Shown: positions 11,676 to 23,411 of the stretch, one piece after another
How the letters are laid out: every line of letters begins with the position of its first letter
Numbering within the stretch: the first letter of the stretch is position 1
From: Cytospora piceicola
Lineage: Eukaryota; Ascomycota; Sordariomycetes; Diaporthales; Cytosporaceae
NCBI GenBank assembly: GCA_023375675.1
Contig: JALQBC010000002.1
Span: 186,001-250,000, forward strand
Direction: 5' to 3'
Length of the DNA stretch: 64,000 nucleotides
Notes under the pieces: model-generated
Told to the model about the DNA's origin: nothing
Databases searched by the model: none
The model's input: only the letters and a program-made list of their open reading frames with translations
Made by a program: the position numbers and the translations under genes

Positions 11676-13236
11676 CTTGACTGCTGTTTTATCTAGACAA
11701 CCAAGTTTGTCCTTGTCTTCTCCTGTCTGTAGAACTCTTACTGTGAGAGACCCTCATTGCTTGAATTCTCAAATTTAGACTTTGATATCTGCCGATCCAA
11801 TCATAGCCAAGCTAAAAGAGACTTACTAAGCTAATACTTGTCTGTAAGCAATTTTTGAGATTCAAGAACTGAGTCTCCGAGCATGAATCAGAACAAGAAA
11901 CATGTGATAACGAATGGTATAACGGTCTGCTGGAGAAGTCTGCTGAGCCGCTTCAAGATCACCTGTGATGGGTGGAAGGTTGTCTTATCTCACTAAGGTA
12001 GTCTTCTCGAAAATGGCCGACCCGCTGATCTCTCCTCGTCCGTGTATATGCCTAGATGACCAAACAGTGATCTGATTACTGCTGCAGCAGTGAGTTCGGG
12101 AGATCAAAAAAATAGAATTTGTTCATAACATCCTACATATGTATAGAAGATATAGTGGGAAGATTATATCAGTGTGGAAAATTGGAATAGCTTTGCATAT
12201 CATTGAGCATGAGATTCATCAAGATCACTGGACAAAGTGAGAATGCATGTAAACAAATGTATGTATGACACCCGTGGACTCTGCCCTTGTAATGTCCAGG
12301 GCTGCCAGGGCTCCAGTAATCAGGGTTCGACACGGGTTCTCGGTTATGAACGCGCTAATCAGATCGCCTGAAGGACTGGGCCGGGACCACCTGTCTAGGC
12401 ACTCTACCAGCTTGAGATGTACTTTATACATTGTATGACACTGTCAACTTGACTTTCAAGAATTCGAAGGTTGGCTGTCGAATTGTGTGGCTGACGGTGA
12501 TATCAAGTCATTTCCGGCCCTTCCTTGGTCCCTAACCAAATAATCAAACAAACAAATATATTGAAGTCAATAGTAACAGTCAGTCCTTCGTTACACTGCA
12601 GTAGAGCGACTTCTGTTAGTTGCATTTAGCAGCATTTATAGACTGAGAAAAGAGCCCCAAGGTTCTGTCGGACTGCGCAGGTACCTAACCTAGGTAGGTA
12701 TCATGTACTGGGTGTTTTGGTACATAGCGACGACTCCTGGCTCACTCCGCTTGACGTCAGACCTTTTTTCCCGCTCGCCTGTTAAACCTTAGAGTCTGCG
12801 CAGCTGTCTTCTAGCGACAACCTAAAACTCCAAGCCCAACACAAGATATCCACCGTGCCCATTGGCATTTCAGCGGCGCAAGGCGGCTTACCTGCATAAG
12901 AGACCAGTCAATTGATGAGCAGCAAAGAGACATCATCCATGAACACCTGCAAAATTTCTCTCGACGACACCCACCATGTCGAGTACCCCTATTGAACCTG
13001 CTCTCTAGAAGATCGCCCCGACACACGACACTCACTTTCGCTGCGATCTTGCGCTTGTGGTAATTACTTCAACCATTCGATCACTTCTCTCAACAAGTGC
13101 CTGGAATGCGTTCAGACCCGATCCAACAGTCATTCCCAACAATAAGTTCAATTGACGTTGCTACTGATACTCGACACTCCTTGCACGTCATTTACTTCTA
13201 CAACCCTATCGAGATTCTTTGATACACTCCTTCAAG
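11676..13236. other. Intergenic between divergent BMT6-like and carrier genes
   Basis: 1.56 kb expected to carry two promoters and a long 5' leader for the carrier gene. Contains an AT-rich patch (12,100-12,200) and an ACCTAACCTAGGTAGGTA element near 12,685. The stretch 13,060-13,230 is C/T-rich like a fungal 5'-UTR. No gene supported. Confidence 0.4.
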
Positions 13237-14385
13237 ATGGCTGCCGTATGTAGGACCCTAGACCCTTCGCTTGTGGACTTTAGAGGCCAACCCGTTGATA
13301 TAGCAGGCTAATCCGATCATCCAGCCCCCAAGCGGCGTCTCCGGCAGTCCTAGAAATGTCGGCCCACTGCCACCTCCCACAACACTCGACCACTTGGGCA
13401 ACTTCGTCAGCCAACCTTTTATTGCCGCCTTTTGTGCAGGTGGTATCGCCGGCGCTGTGTCGCGAACTGTCGTCTCCCCACTCGAGCGCCTCAAGATCCT
13501 GTTCCAGATCCAGTCTGTCGGCCGCGAAGAGTACAAGCTGTCTGTGGGCAAGGCCCTCAAGAAGATGTGGCAGGAGGAAGGCTGGCGCGGTTTCATGCGC
13601 GGCAACGGCACGAACTGTATCAGAATAGTGCCCTACTCTGCCGTCCAGTTTGGCAGCTACAATTTTTACAAACGCAGACTCTTCGAGGCACACCCAGGAG
13701 CCGATCTGTCGCCGCTTATGCGCCTGATCTGTGGTGGACTCGCAGGCATTACGTCAGTCACATTCACGTACCCGCTCGACATCGTCAGGACGCGTTTATC
13801 GATCCAGTCAGCGAGTTTCGCGGCCCTAGGATCCAAACCTTCAGAGCTGCCGGGCATGTGGGCCACCATGGTAAGGATGTACAAGACTGAGGGAGGATTC
13901 CCTGCGCTTTACAGGGGCATCGTGCCAACAATCGCGGGTGTGGCCCCGTATGTTGGCCTGAATTTCATGGTCTATGAGCATGTGCGCAAATACTTGACCC
14001 CCGACGGCGACAAGAACCCCAGCGCTGTGCGGAAGCTAGCTGCGGGTGCCATATCAGGTGCTGTGGCGCAGACGTGCACATACCCGTTGTAAGCAACATC
14101 ATATGTGGGGGAAGTTTGGGGGTACCAGTTCGCTGAAATTGAAATCACAGTGACGTTCTTCGCCGGCGATTCCAGATCAACACCATGGACGGAATGGGAT
14201 ACAAATACAAATCGATAGGAGATGCCATGACCAAGATCGTCAAACAAGAGGGTCCCAAGGGCCTCTACAAAGGCATAGTACCGAACTTGCTAAAGGTCGC
14301 GCCCAGCATGGCCTCAAGCTGGCTCAGTTTCGAGATGACGCGCGACTTCCTTGTGACGCTAGGTCCAAAGGAGAGAGTTCTGTGA
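13237..14385 (+). CDS. Mitochondrial carrier, YPR011C-like (APS/PAPS transporter family)
   Basis: SLC25 inner-membrane carrier. Exons 13237-13245 (Met-Ala-Ala), then from 13304 or 13307 to 14088, and 14151-14385; introns 13246-13303 (or 13306) and 14089-14150. The product is 342 aa (or 341). Three carrier repeats are seen with signature motifs SPLERLK, TYPLDIVRTR and TYPFDVLRRR; the last is restored only by splicing intron 2 (TT|T codon). AGGIAGAVSRTVVSPLERLK and NGTNCIRIVPYSAVQFGSY match yeast Ypr011c, which transports adenosine 5'-phosphosulfate and PAPS, more closely than other carriers I can recall. Substrate is therefore inferred. The second intron acceptor region TAGCAG gives two possible splice sites three bases apart. 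Confidence 0.88.
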
Positions 14386-15634
14386 GCAAGAAGTCTAATG
14401 GGACGTCATACGTTCGGATGGACCTTACAGGCGATAACATTGACGACGGCGCCTGACTCACTGGTACGCTCAATGGACAAATGCTCATCAAATTACCAGC
14501 ATGATCAAGCAGCACGAGATGGAACATCGGGGTCAGGTAAAGTGAGGGTGGCCGCCTTGTCTCGAAGCCGCCAAAACCAGGGCAGAAAGGTCTCACCACA
14601 ACCGTCCAATTTGACTACGGCTTCTTGCGACGGGTAGAAGGAATGACGAAGCATCATAGATAAAGATGTTGAGAGGAAGCCTTCGCATTTCAGAAGACTT
14701 CCTTGTATGAGATAACCAGGGACACCACAGTGCCATGGAGTGTTAGAGATTAGAATCAGGTCATGCACTGCTACCGGCATGTGTACCAACATACGATACG
14801 ATACGATACGACAAGAAACGACACCGCAACGCCCTCGAAGATCGAAGAGGATTCTGTCTGCTGGAGTCGAGTGGTGAAGTAGGAGTAATACGGCATAATC
14901 AAAAAGAGGCTTTCGGGAGGATTAGGCATGGATGGTTTATGTAAGATGTTCAATGTTGTATATAAACTCCTGCTTTGAGATGATTTCAACAAACCGACTG
15001 TCCGCGCTTAATTGAGCGGTCACAACGTCTCGCCAGTGTGGGACCTAAATACCAAAATATTCAGAAGCTTCGCTGTATCATCACTCGGTGTCTCATGGCT
15101 TTCTATACGTACTTTTGATTACAGCTTCAATTTGCAACCGTTACCACGATATCGATCCACTCCGCCTTCCTACCCAACATTGAAGTACTGAGGTCAAAAG
15201 GTAGTAGTAGTACCAGTAGCTAATAAGGAGCAGCGCCAGAAACCGAACATGACGGCTCCATATTTTAGTCGCACGAGTTCAATGTCGATTTGGAGGAATC
15301 GAACCACAACTCGATGTAAATGCTTTAGTATTTGAAAGTGCAGTCGTGAGCGAACGTTGGTCAGTCAAGTCTCACACTGCACTATCGACTGAAGGCTGAA
15401 ATCTTACCGGACGACGGGCCGTCACCAGCTGGCGGTACTAGCGTCTTAGCCCATCCGACCCTTTTCCTTGCCAACCAATCAAAAGCGACCCACAGTCTCC
15501 TCTCAATTTTCGCCGCGAACTTTTTCAACCTCCGCCGCTCGCTTCCTTCTTTTCTCTACGATCAATCAACCACCAGCAGGAACCATTCCCATCGACTCTC
15601 CAGATATTCTCAACATCTCGAGTCAACAGCCAAG
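14386..15634. other. Intergenic; carrier 3' flank and RPL18 promoter
   Basis: A short (ATACG)n microsatellite lies at 14791-14811. The 200 bases before the RPL18 start are strongly pyrimidine-rich, with a CCAAT box at 15475-15479, as expected for a highly expressed ribosomal protein gene. No additional gene seen. Confidence 0.45.
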
Positions 15635-16544
15635 ATGGGTACGTGAGGCTACTTATTTATTCCTTGAAGGCCTTTGTATGCAAGTGGAAGATCGTTTACG
15701 GTCTCTGCGAACATGAACGGGCGCTGCCAACTTCCCTCTTCACTGAGAGGAAGTTGGATTGAGCGAGCGAGGTCGAAAGACTTTTCGCTTGCAAGTGCAG
15801 CCATCTACTTCTGAGCATACTGGACAAAAAGGCTGACGAGGAAACTCTTGTCATTGTGTAGGTATCGATCTCGACCGTCACCACGTGCGCAACTCGCACC
15901 GCAAGGCGCCTAAGAGCGACAATGCGTACCTCAAGCTCCTCGTGAAGCTGTACCGCTTCCTGGCTCGTAAGTTACACCCACCCGTGGCCTCATCGAAACG
16001 AACGGGATCAGATTCTAATGCCGATCGACAAACCAGGTCGTACCGACTCTGCCTTCAACAAGGTCGTCCTCCGTCGTCTGTTTATGTCCCGCATCAACCG
16101 ACCTCCCGTCTCCCTGTCCCGTGTCAAGGCCAACCTGAAGAACGGCAACGAGAAGAAGACTGTCGTCATTGTCGGCACCGTCACCGACGACGTCCGTCTG
16201 CTCGAGGTCCCCCAGGTCTCCATCGCCGCTCTGCGATTCACCGCCACCGCCCGTGCTCGCATCCTCGCCGCTGGTGGTCAGGCCATCACCCTGGATCAGC
16301 TGGCTCTTGAGAAGCCCACTGGTGCCAACACCCTGCTGCTGCGCGGCCCCAAGAACTCCCGCGAGTCCGTCAAGCACTTCGGCTTCGGTCCCCACAGCAA
16401 CAAGGTACGTCACTACTGCGGATATGATCTTTCTGGCAAGAGGACAGCACTGACAATTCCCCACAGAAGCCCCACGTTCTCTCCAAGGGCCGCAAGTTCG
16501 AGCGTGCTCGTGGTCGCAGAAGGTCCCGCGGTTTCAAGGTCTAA
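15635..16544 (+). CDS. RPL18: 60S ribosomal protein L18 (eL18)
   Basis: Structural protein of the large cytosolic ribosomal subunit. Four exons: 15635-15638 (ATG plus one base), 15862-15966, 16037-16404, 16467-16544; introns 15639-15861, 15967-16036 and 16405-16466. The 184-aa product begins [20 protein letters not shown], carries [20 protein letters not shown] and [14 protein letters not shown], and ends in the basic tail [26 protein letters not shown]. The splice after ATG-G is the usual position for a first intron in fungal ribosomal protein genes. Intron 1, at 223 bp, is the longest and contains a strong hairpin. It converges with the MRM2 gene downstream. Confidence 0.96.
15727..15757 (+). 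other. 12-bp stem-loop in RPL18 intron 1
   Basis: CCAACTTCCCTC and GAGAGGAAGTTGG pair over 12 bp with one bulged A around a 6-nt loop (TTCACT). It lies about 88 nt downstream of the donor and 104 nt before the acceptor. It may be a structural element in the intron or the relic of an intronic RNA; no box C/D pair was found. Confidence 0.6.
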
Positions 16545-17181
16545 GGGAGTTTACTCTTCCTGGACTTTGGTCATGGGCGTGGTCCTTGCTGGGATGGCAT
16601 GCCTGGAACGGTTACTGCTACGGCCGTGCGCTATTGCGCCGTTATGGTTCTTTCACGAGGGCGTTATGCCTGGCTAGGTGTGGAAAGGATTTACCAAAAG
16701 CTATGATGACTGAATTGAGAGGACCTTTTCGGCCCAACTTGCAATGATACCCCTCAAAAGTCATGCTCCTGCGGATTGTGATATGTTTCGATTTCTGCAC
16801 TAGTGATCCAGTATTTTTCGGCACTATCGAACAATGCCCTGGTTTATCTTGGGCTTCTTGTGACGCCCCCAGCAAATGCTGTCCGGCCAGGCTCGCTACT
16901 CACCGCCTGGACCTTAACCTTGACGTTTTGCTTGTCTGCCCGTCTGCTTCCACGCTTTGAGATTCTCGATCCCATCTCTTCCCCTTCGAGACTTCCTATG
17001 CTGTATCTAAGTAACCAGGATTGTCTCCCGGATCTTTGCAAACGGTTTCTGATCCAGAGCAAGTCGGCAAGCTGAACACATGCACCTGCCTTGGCCGATC
17101 AACCCTGGTCCTGTTACAGCGTACCCGACCCAAGTCGATTCCACTTGCAGTATGGTTTACAATCCCAAACACTTGTAGAGG
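16545..17181. other. Intergenic, convergent 3' ends of RPL18 and MRM2-like gene
   Basis: 3' flanks of two convergent genes. Open frames here have no recognisable coding character. Confidence 0.45.
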
Positions 17182-18656
17182 TCAAATTCCTTCGACATCT
17201 GCCAAAGTGACATCTCCTATTCTCCTCAAGGCGACAAAGTATGCCTCCTTGGAGTCCTGTTGGCCGCAGTAAAAGGGTTTGGTCCGTTAGTCTAGCACCA
17301 TTACATTGTAACAAGGCAACTTGGGAATTAAAAGCCAGCCCAAATACCACCCAACCAGCCAAGTAACTGGGTGGGAAAAGGTAACAGCCAGGAGAAACGG
17401 GGTGATGGTAACAAGGACAAGCAACGTACAGCTCTCGAAGACTCGGGCTTCTCACGGTGGACCTTCTCAAACATCTTCTGCAGCTTCTTCTGGAGGGCCT
17501 TGTCCTCCGCCCCCTGGTAGTACTTGCAGATGAAGTGCCCTCCGGCCTTGAGCGTGTCGGAGGCGAAGACTAGGGCCGCGTGGCAGAGGTCCTATGTTTT
17601 GGGTTGACATGTTGTTAGAACAGAGACGTGGTAGATATTTTGAGGGAAGAGATGTTCGTCAAAAAGCTCACCATACTACCAGCGTGATCTCTGAAGTTGA
17701 TTCCGCTCGTGTTCATCAACCTGTGAGGGTTGCTTAGCGTGTTGCTCGAGAAGCCGGTTGTTTGGGGCCATGGTTCTGACATGTCGCTGATCACCACCTG
17801 TATTTTCGCGGGGGCATTGTTAGCCACTCATATATCAACATAACCAAAGGGAGCTCCCGGAAGTTGGTAAGAGGTTGCAAGGCACTCAGGGCTGGCTCTG
17901 AAGCCATCCATATGCTCTTCGGCCGTTCGGTTCACTCACATCCACCATCCGCCCAGGATTCTCCTTCGAGGCCATCGCCCCCTCCGCAGCCTCGATATCA
18001 TGGCTAGCCTGCTTCTCCATGTCGATGTAACTCGGGCGATCCCCAATGACCTCCCCCCCACCGCCCTTGGCCCCGCCCCCATCCCCATCCCCATCCCCGT
18101 CCCCGTCCCTCCTCCGGACCTGCTCCCCCACGACCTCCCTCACCAGGGCCCTCACCCGCGGGCTCAGGAAGTCCCCCTGGATGCTCGTCACCCCCCTCGG
18201 CGGCTGCGCGGGGATCAGGTCGATGCCGACGACGACGCCGCGCGGGCGCGTGCGCTCGGCGGCCACCTGGGACCACGAGCCCGGCGCGTACCCGAGGTCG
18301 ACGACCGTCTGCCCCGGGCCGAACAGCCGGTACCGCGCGTTCATCTCCAGCAGTTTGAAGGCCGCGCGGCTCTTGAGGCCCTGCACCTTGGCCGCGCGGG
18401 CGTACTGGTCGCGGGACTGGCGCGCGTGCCACTGGCTGTTCGAGCCGGCGCTGCGGCGGGTGGAGGGGGTGGGGGCGAGGCGGGGGCCGCGTTGGCGGGG
18501 CGGGAACGTGAGTGGTGGTGAGGGTGATGACGAGAAGGGGCGTTTTGTGGGAGTTGTGGTGGTGGTGCCTGTGAGCGCAAGCTGGCTCAGTAGTCGTGAG
18601 ATGAGCCGCTCGCTGAGAGCCTGGCGGCATGGCGCCGCGCCCAGGACGGACTGCAT
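17182..18656 (-). CDS. MRM2: Mitochondrial 21S rRNA 2'-O-ribose methyltransferase, MRM2-like (FtsJ/RrmJ)
   Basis: SAM-dependent 2'-O methylation of the mitochondrial large rRNA. Four minus-strand exons: 17940-18656, 17672-17797, 17430-17591, 17182-17256; introns 17798-17939, 17592-17671, 17257-17429; 359 aa. The N-terminal about 70 residues are Arg/Ser/Thr/Pro-rich without acids, fitting a mitochondrial presequence. The FtsJ fold follows: SRAAFKLLEM (catalytic Lys), VVDLGYAPGSWSQVA (SAM motif I), GVVVGIDLIP, then, after splicing, VVISDMSEPWPQTTG (catalytic Asp), GGHFICKYYQG (Lys) and KPESSRADSKEAYFVALRR (Glu of the K-D-K-E set). A low-complexity Arg-Asp-Gly insert (about residues 185-210) lies between the IQGDFLSP strand and the SDM strand; it is not part of the core fold. 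Confidence 0.9.
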
Positions 18657-19338
18657 GGGAGATTTGGTAAGGTGTGAGTACGGTGTGAGTACCTGCTTGT
18701 ACGTGGAAAGGTCGACTATGAGTACACAGTATCAACGTGCAGAGATTTCTTGTACCGTCGTGATACTGTTGGGCTGATAATGTTGAGAGACGAGGAAAAC
18801 AAACAGATCAAAAAACTCTGAGATGACGGTAACCCCGCTACTACTGCAAAATACATCACGAACCGACTACACCTGATTATATTTGACACCACCGTGCCTT
18901 GCTCCAATGGCTAATTGTTACAGACAAATCCTTGGTCCGGAGAAGTTGATATAATTTACGTGGTTTGCCCAACGTTTGCTTTCTTACTGATAATGACCGA
19001 CGGGAAGCATTTTCACTCGACAGGCGGCTGACCAGCTGTACCACGGCGGACTGCGCAACACCATATGTACAGAATATGTAACCAAGTGAGTTTATCTTGA
19101 TCGACAACTCTCACTGAGAGTCAAACACGACTTAACCACGCATGATGCTGACCGTAATGATTACAATGCAAAACCCCGATGTCGTCCGTTGGTTATTCCG
19201 AGACCTCCTTCCTGAACACCAGACACCCTGACCGCAGGAGAGAACATCGGTAAACTCCTGAACAATGCAAAAAAACATGATAAGTTCATACACCTTGGGT
19301 CGTCACAACTCGTATAATAACCATGCATAACGCTCCGC
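18657..19338. other. Intergenic, MRM2 promoter and coiled-coil gene 3' flank
   Basis: Two genes in tandem on the minus strand; no further gene or RNA recognised. Confidence 0.45.
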
Positions 19339-21520
19339 TCAAGCCAAAAAGCTAGCACCCACGCCCCTCCGCTCCCTCTTTAATGGCGAAAAGGCCTTGC
19401 CTCCAAACGCAGTCTTGACCACCGCAGACACCGGTCCCTTCTGGACTGATGCCTTGGGTTTCCGCTTGTTACCGGCAGCTGCCACCGTGGGAGCCGCAGC
19501 CGGGGCCTGGTTCTCGCCGGCATCCTCGTCCTGGTCGAACAGCGTGCCCTTGGCGGTGGTCCCGAGCAGCTTGCGCTTCTTCTTTTTCTTGGTGGGCTCC
19601 GCATTGTCCGAGCCGGCAGTGCCAGTATCCGCTGAGCCCGTGGCAGAGGTGGATATCGGCTTGGTCTTCGGTTCCAGGGTTTTCTTCGGTTTGGTAGTGA
19701 GCGTCTCCTTCGGGGCGTCCTCTACGCTAGGCTGCTCTTCAGCCTCTTCGGCTACATCCCCCAGGGAGGACTCCTTGTTGGACGACGCATCGACCAAAAC
19801 CTGCGCCTTGGGCTTTCCGCGGGGCTTCTTTTGACCTGGAGCTGCCGTCTTAGACTTGGTTGCTTTGAGGGCCTTTGCTATTGACTTTGCAGATTGCTTC
19901 TCAGCAGCCGAGGTAGGAACACCCTCCGGGACCTCGGCCTCTGGTTCTATGATTGGTGCGCCTGGGTTGCCTTTGCGGGCGAGAATGGACGGCTCCTCGT
20001 CCTCCTCCTCGATGGTTTCCACCAGGTTGATTGTGTTGGACTTTTCCAAGAAAGGCGTGATGGAGAATGTGGACTTCTCGCCGACAGCGGCGACTTCGGT
20101 GCCTCTCTTCTTAGCAGGGCGCTTGATTCTCCCCTCCGTGTGACCGGGCGTGTCCAACATCATTTCATCAACGCTGATCTCGTTCGCGCGCCGTTTTTTC
20201 GCGGCCTTGGTCTTGGAAAGTGGCTTTTTGGCTTCGTCATCCTTCAATGGCACCGTTGTAGTGGTCGTAGTCCGTGTCATTGCTGTCCGGGCTTGGGTAA
20301 GCTCAGCACGAACTTCCTTGAGCTCCGCGCGCGTCTCCTTCAGCTTGTTCTTGAACTCCTCGACCCTCTGTGTAAGCATACCCACCTGATCTTGGGTTGT
20401 GATAGCCTCCTTCTCACTCAACTTGCGGGCCTTCTCAGCCTCGCGTCGCTCGGAAGTAAGCTGCTCCTCAAGCTCCTTGATCTTCTCCTGCAGGTCGCCT
20501 TGGGCCTCCTTCTCTTCGCTGTCCTGCGAGCGCTTAGCCTTCTGGGCCACACGCTTTTCACTCGCCAACTTCTTCTCCAGGTCCGCCACCTGCTCCCGAA
20601 GCTCCTCCTCGGTATCACTATGCACCTTCTGGCCTGTCTTCCTCGCCTTGGCTGAGGCTTTTTGCTCGGCGTCGAGTTTCTTCTCTAGGTCTGCAATCTG
20701 CTGCCGGAGCTCTTCTTCTGTGCTGCTTTGTTTCTCTTGGGTCTTCTTGGCCTCCTCGGATATCTTCAGCTCAGCTGCGAGCTTCTTCTCGAGCTCGGTA
20801 ACGCGATCTTGAAGTTCATCCTCGGCCTCGTTGTCCCTGCTCTCTTGTCGTTGCATTGCCTTTTGTGACGCGCGCTTTTCGTTGGCAAGTTCGACTTCAA
20901 GCGAGTTTAGCTGGCGCTCGAGAGCAAGCTTTTCGGCAAGGACGTCTTTCTGATGGTCGATCTGTGAGCGCAGGTGGTCGATCTCGGGTTTCAGCACAGC
21001 CAGTTCGCGAGAGAGGGCCAGCTTCTCTGCGAGGACCTTAGTCGAGTCGTCGGACATGTTATTTAGTGCCTGCAATTCAGCCTGGTACCAAGTTAGCATT
21101 GCGCAATCGCAAGTGGTTTGTGTATTTGGCGCTGGTATACCTTGAGGTCTGACTGTTGCCGCGCCTGGGAGCGCAACTGATCTGCTTGATCCTGACATGT
21201 CTGGTTCATGACGTCAAGCTGGGTGCGGATGTCTTCGTACTGCCTTGACAATTGGCGTATACGGCTGTCCTTGTCGGCCAACTGGTCTCGTAGAGTGGCG
21301 GCCTCGTCTCGGAGGACGAGGACGCGAAGCTTCAGCCGTCGCGCCTCCTCGTCCTTGAAGATCAAGTCGGTCTGGTGCATTGCGCCTCGATACCTCAAAT
21401 CCAACTGGTGGATTGCGTCCGTTCTCTGCTCGAGGAGACGGTGTCAGTAACTGTTGGTAGTGCAGACATTTGGGTGTGCTTCTCGCGGCTGACCTGAGCT
21501 TGGTCCACGGCCATGGCCAT
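19339..21520 (-). CDS. Long coiled-coil protein with basic/acidic C-terminal half, function unknown
   Basis: Exons 21494-21520 (27 nt), 21141-21425 and 19339-21081; introns 21426-21493 and 21082-21140; 684 aa starting MAMAVDQAQRTDAIHQLDLR. Residues from about 20 to 340 show nearly continuous coiled-coil heptads rich in Glu/Lys/Leu/Gln, with imperfect internal repeats (ADLEKKL-type cassettes recur several times around 190-270). The rest is disordered, with basic clusters KRPAKKRG and KKKKKRK that look like nuclear localisation signals, an acidic stretch (IEEEDEEP), a short conserved-looking segment STFSITPFLEKSNTINLV and a C-terminal FSPLKRERRGVGASFLA. I do not recognise the family. A nuclear structural, spindle-pole or kinetochore-associated role is only a guess from architecture. 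It diverges from OST3. Confidence 0.85.
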
Positions 21521-22218
21521 GTTTACATGGTATGGTGCAAATATTTTGTTGTCCCCGAGTCGCGTCAGTAGAAGTAATGATGCCTAAGCAAAGATCAAAG
21601 AGTCGAAAAGGTACTAGAAGCCTGCATATAGAGAGGGAGCAGTCGTTGAAGCCGGTTGAAAGTATTTCGGGTTCGAGTTTCAATGCGCTTGGGGGAACAT
21701 GGAATGATGGAATTGGCAGGCAAGGCAAAACACACACTGGGCACATTGGCACTGGGGGTTGCTGGCAGGTGGGTTGTGTTTGGGGGGGTCCACCATGTTG
21801 TCCAGGAAACCGCTGTCGAAAGAGGAATAGCCTATCTCAGCCTCTCGGGTCCACTTGGATCTAGCCGTACTAAGTACAGCCGCACGGGCCACAGTCGAGC
21901 CACAGGCCGCCGGGATTCAATGTCTTGGCAACTGTGGCAGCAGCTCAGATAGATGTCCAAGCTCCCCAATTCAACTTCAGGACACCTGTGAACGAACGTG
22001 TGGTGTGGACGACGCATACGTAAACCTCGCTGCCGTCACCAAACAACTTCCACTTCCACTTTCCACCACCTCCACCACCACCCAACCCCATTCTTGCCGT
22101 CGACCACCACATATCGGGTCAACAACGACGACAAAGACCGGCAAGAAGGCCGATGCAGCATTGATCTCAATTTCTATTCATTCTTTCTTTATCAGTACTT
22201 ATTGACTTGGTCTTCACC
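21521..22218. promoter_or_regulatory. Divergent upstream region, coiled-coil gene and OST3
   Basis: 698 bp between two start codons. The final 150 bases before OST3 are rich in CCACC/CCAACC pyrimidine runs typical of a fungal 5'-UTR. No ORF in it has protein-like features. Confidence 0.4.
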
Positions 22219-23411
22219 ATGCGTTGGTCCTCCATCCTCCTCCCATTCACCCTCCTGGGTGCAGGTGTCCTGGGTGCCAAGAAGGCAGACAACGTCGATC
22301 GCTACCAGGAATACCAACCGAATGCCCTCTCCGGCATCCCCGTCAAGCTTAACAATGCCAACTACAAGCAAATTACTAGTCTGCCTCGGGACTATACTGT
22401 TGCTGTCCTGTTGACAGCTCTCGACTCTCGATATGCTTGCCAGATCTGCCGCGAGTTCGACCCAGAGTGGAAGCTGTTGAGCAAGTCCTGGGCCAAGGGC
22501 GACAAGGCTGGCGAGTCTCGCCTGGTCTTTGGTACTTTGGACTTCAATGAGGGTCGCGACACTTTCGTGTCTGTATGTTGAATGCCCCTTCACACAGATC
22601 TTGATAGCTCTCGTACTTGTGTCGTCTGCTTCTAACGCACTCTACACCACAGCTCGGCCTTCAAACCGCTCCGGTTCTGCTCCTCTTCCAACCTTCGACT
22701 GGCGAATTCGCCGTTCCCAACGTTGACCCTCTACGATTCGACTTCACAACTGGGTTAGTGTCCCCCCTGCTAAATCAACTACACCCCATAATCTAACAGG
22801 TATAATCAGTGGTCCGTCGGCCGAGTCGGTACGCAACTGGCTTGTACGCCACCTGCCTGGTCGCCCTCACCCTGAAATCAACAGACCCACCAATTGGTTT
22901 GCATGGATAATGGGCGTCGTAGGTGTACTTGGAATGGTATCCCTCTGGAACATTGTCTGGCCGGTCATTGGCCCCTGGGTCATGAACCGAAAGGCTTGGG
23001 CTCTCCTCTCCCTTATTACGATCCTTACCTGCATCTGCGGTACCATGTTCAACCGAATTCGGAACGTGCCCTACGCCGGACAAGATGGTCGCGGCCATGT
23101 TTCTTTCATCGCCGGTGGATTCCAGAGTCAATTCCAGATCGAATCGCAAATCGTCGCCTTCATCTGTACGTTTTATATGCCCTGTCTGGGTATACCATGA
23201 CTTCTTGAGCTAATTTTGATACACAGACGCTGTACTTGCTTTCTGCACAATCGGGCTTGCCGACAGGGCTCCTCGCATTGGCAGTGCCAAGCTCCAGCAG
23301 GCCTTGATTTTCGTCTATGCTGGCGTCATGTTCGCCATGTACAGCTTCCTTCTCAGCGTCTTCCGCATGAAGAATGGCGGCTACCCCTTCGCCTTGCCTC
23401 CTTTCCTGTGA
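22219..23411 (+). CDS. OST3: Oligosaccharyltransferase subunit OST3/OST6 family
   Basis: Thioredoxin-like subunit of the ER oligosaccharyltransferase that assists N-glycosylation of cysteine-rich acceptors. Exons 22219-22572, 22653-22753, 22810-23165, 23227-23411; introns 22573-22652, 22754-22809, 23166-23226; 331 aa. There is a signal peptide (MRWSSILLPFTLLGAGVLGA). The lumenal thioredoxin-fold domain has the redox motif CQIC (residues about 75-78) and a LGLQTAPVLLLFQP strand with a cis-Pro-like TAP. Four hydrophobic helices follow: WFAWIMGVVGVLGMV, WALLSLITILTCICGTMF, an IYAVLAFCTIGLA helix and IFVYAGVMFAMYSFLL. The order and length match Ost3/Ost6/TUSC3. Splicing at all three introns is needed to keep this architecture. 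Confidence 0.93.

Noticed and set aside
15285..15320. GAATCGAACC, reverse complement of a tRNA B box
   Set aside because: Flanking sequence does not fold into a T arm or cloverleaf.
18000..18777. Two long plus-strand frames opposite MRM2
   Set aside because: Shadows of GC-rich repeats; the minus strand carries the FtsJ motifs across correct introns.
19856..20812. Long plus-strand frames opposite the coiled-coil gene, up to 253 codons
   Set aside because: Leu/Ser-rich antisense reading of Lys/Glu heptads, typical of the complement of coiled-coil coding DNA.
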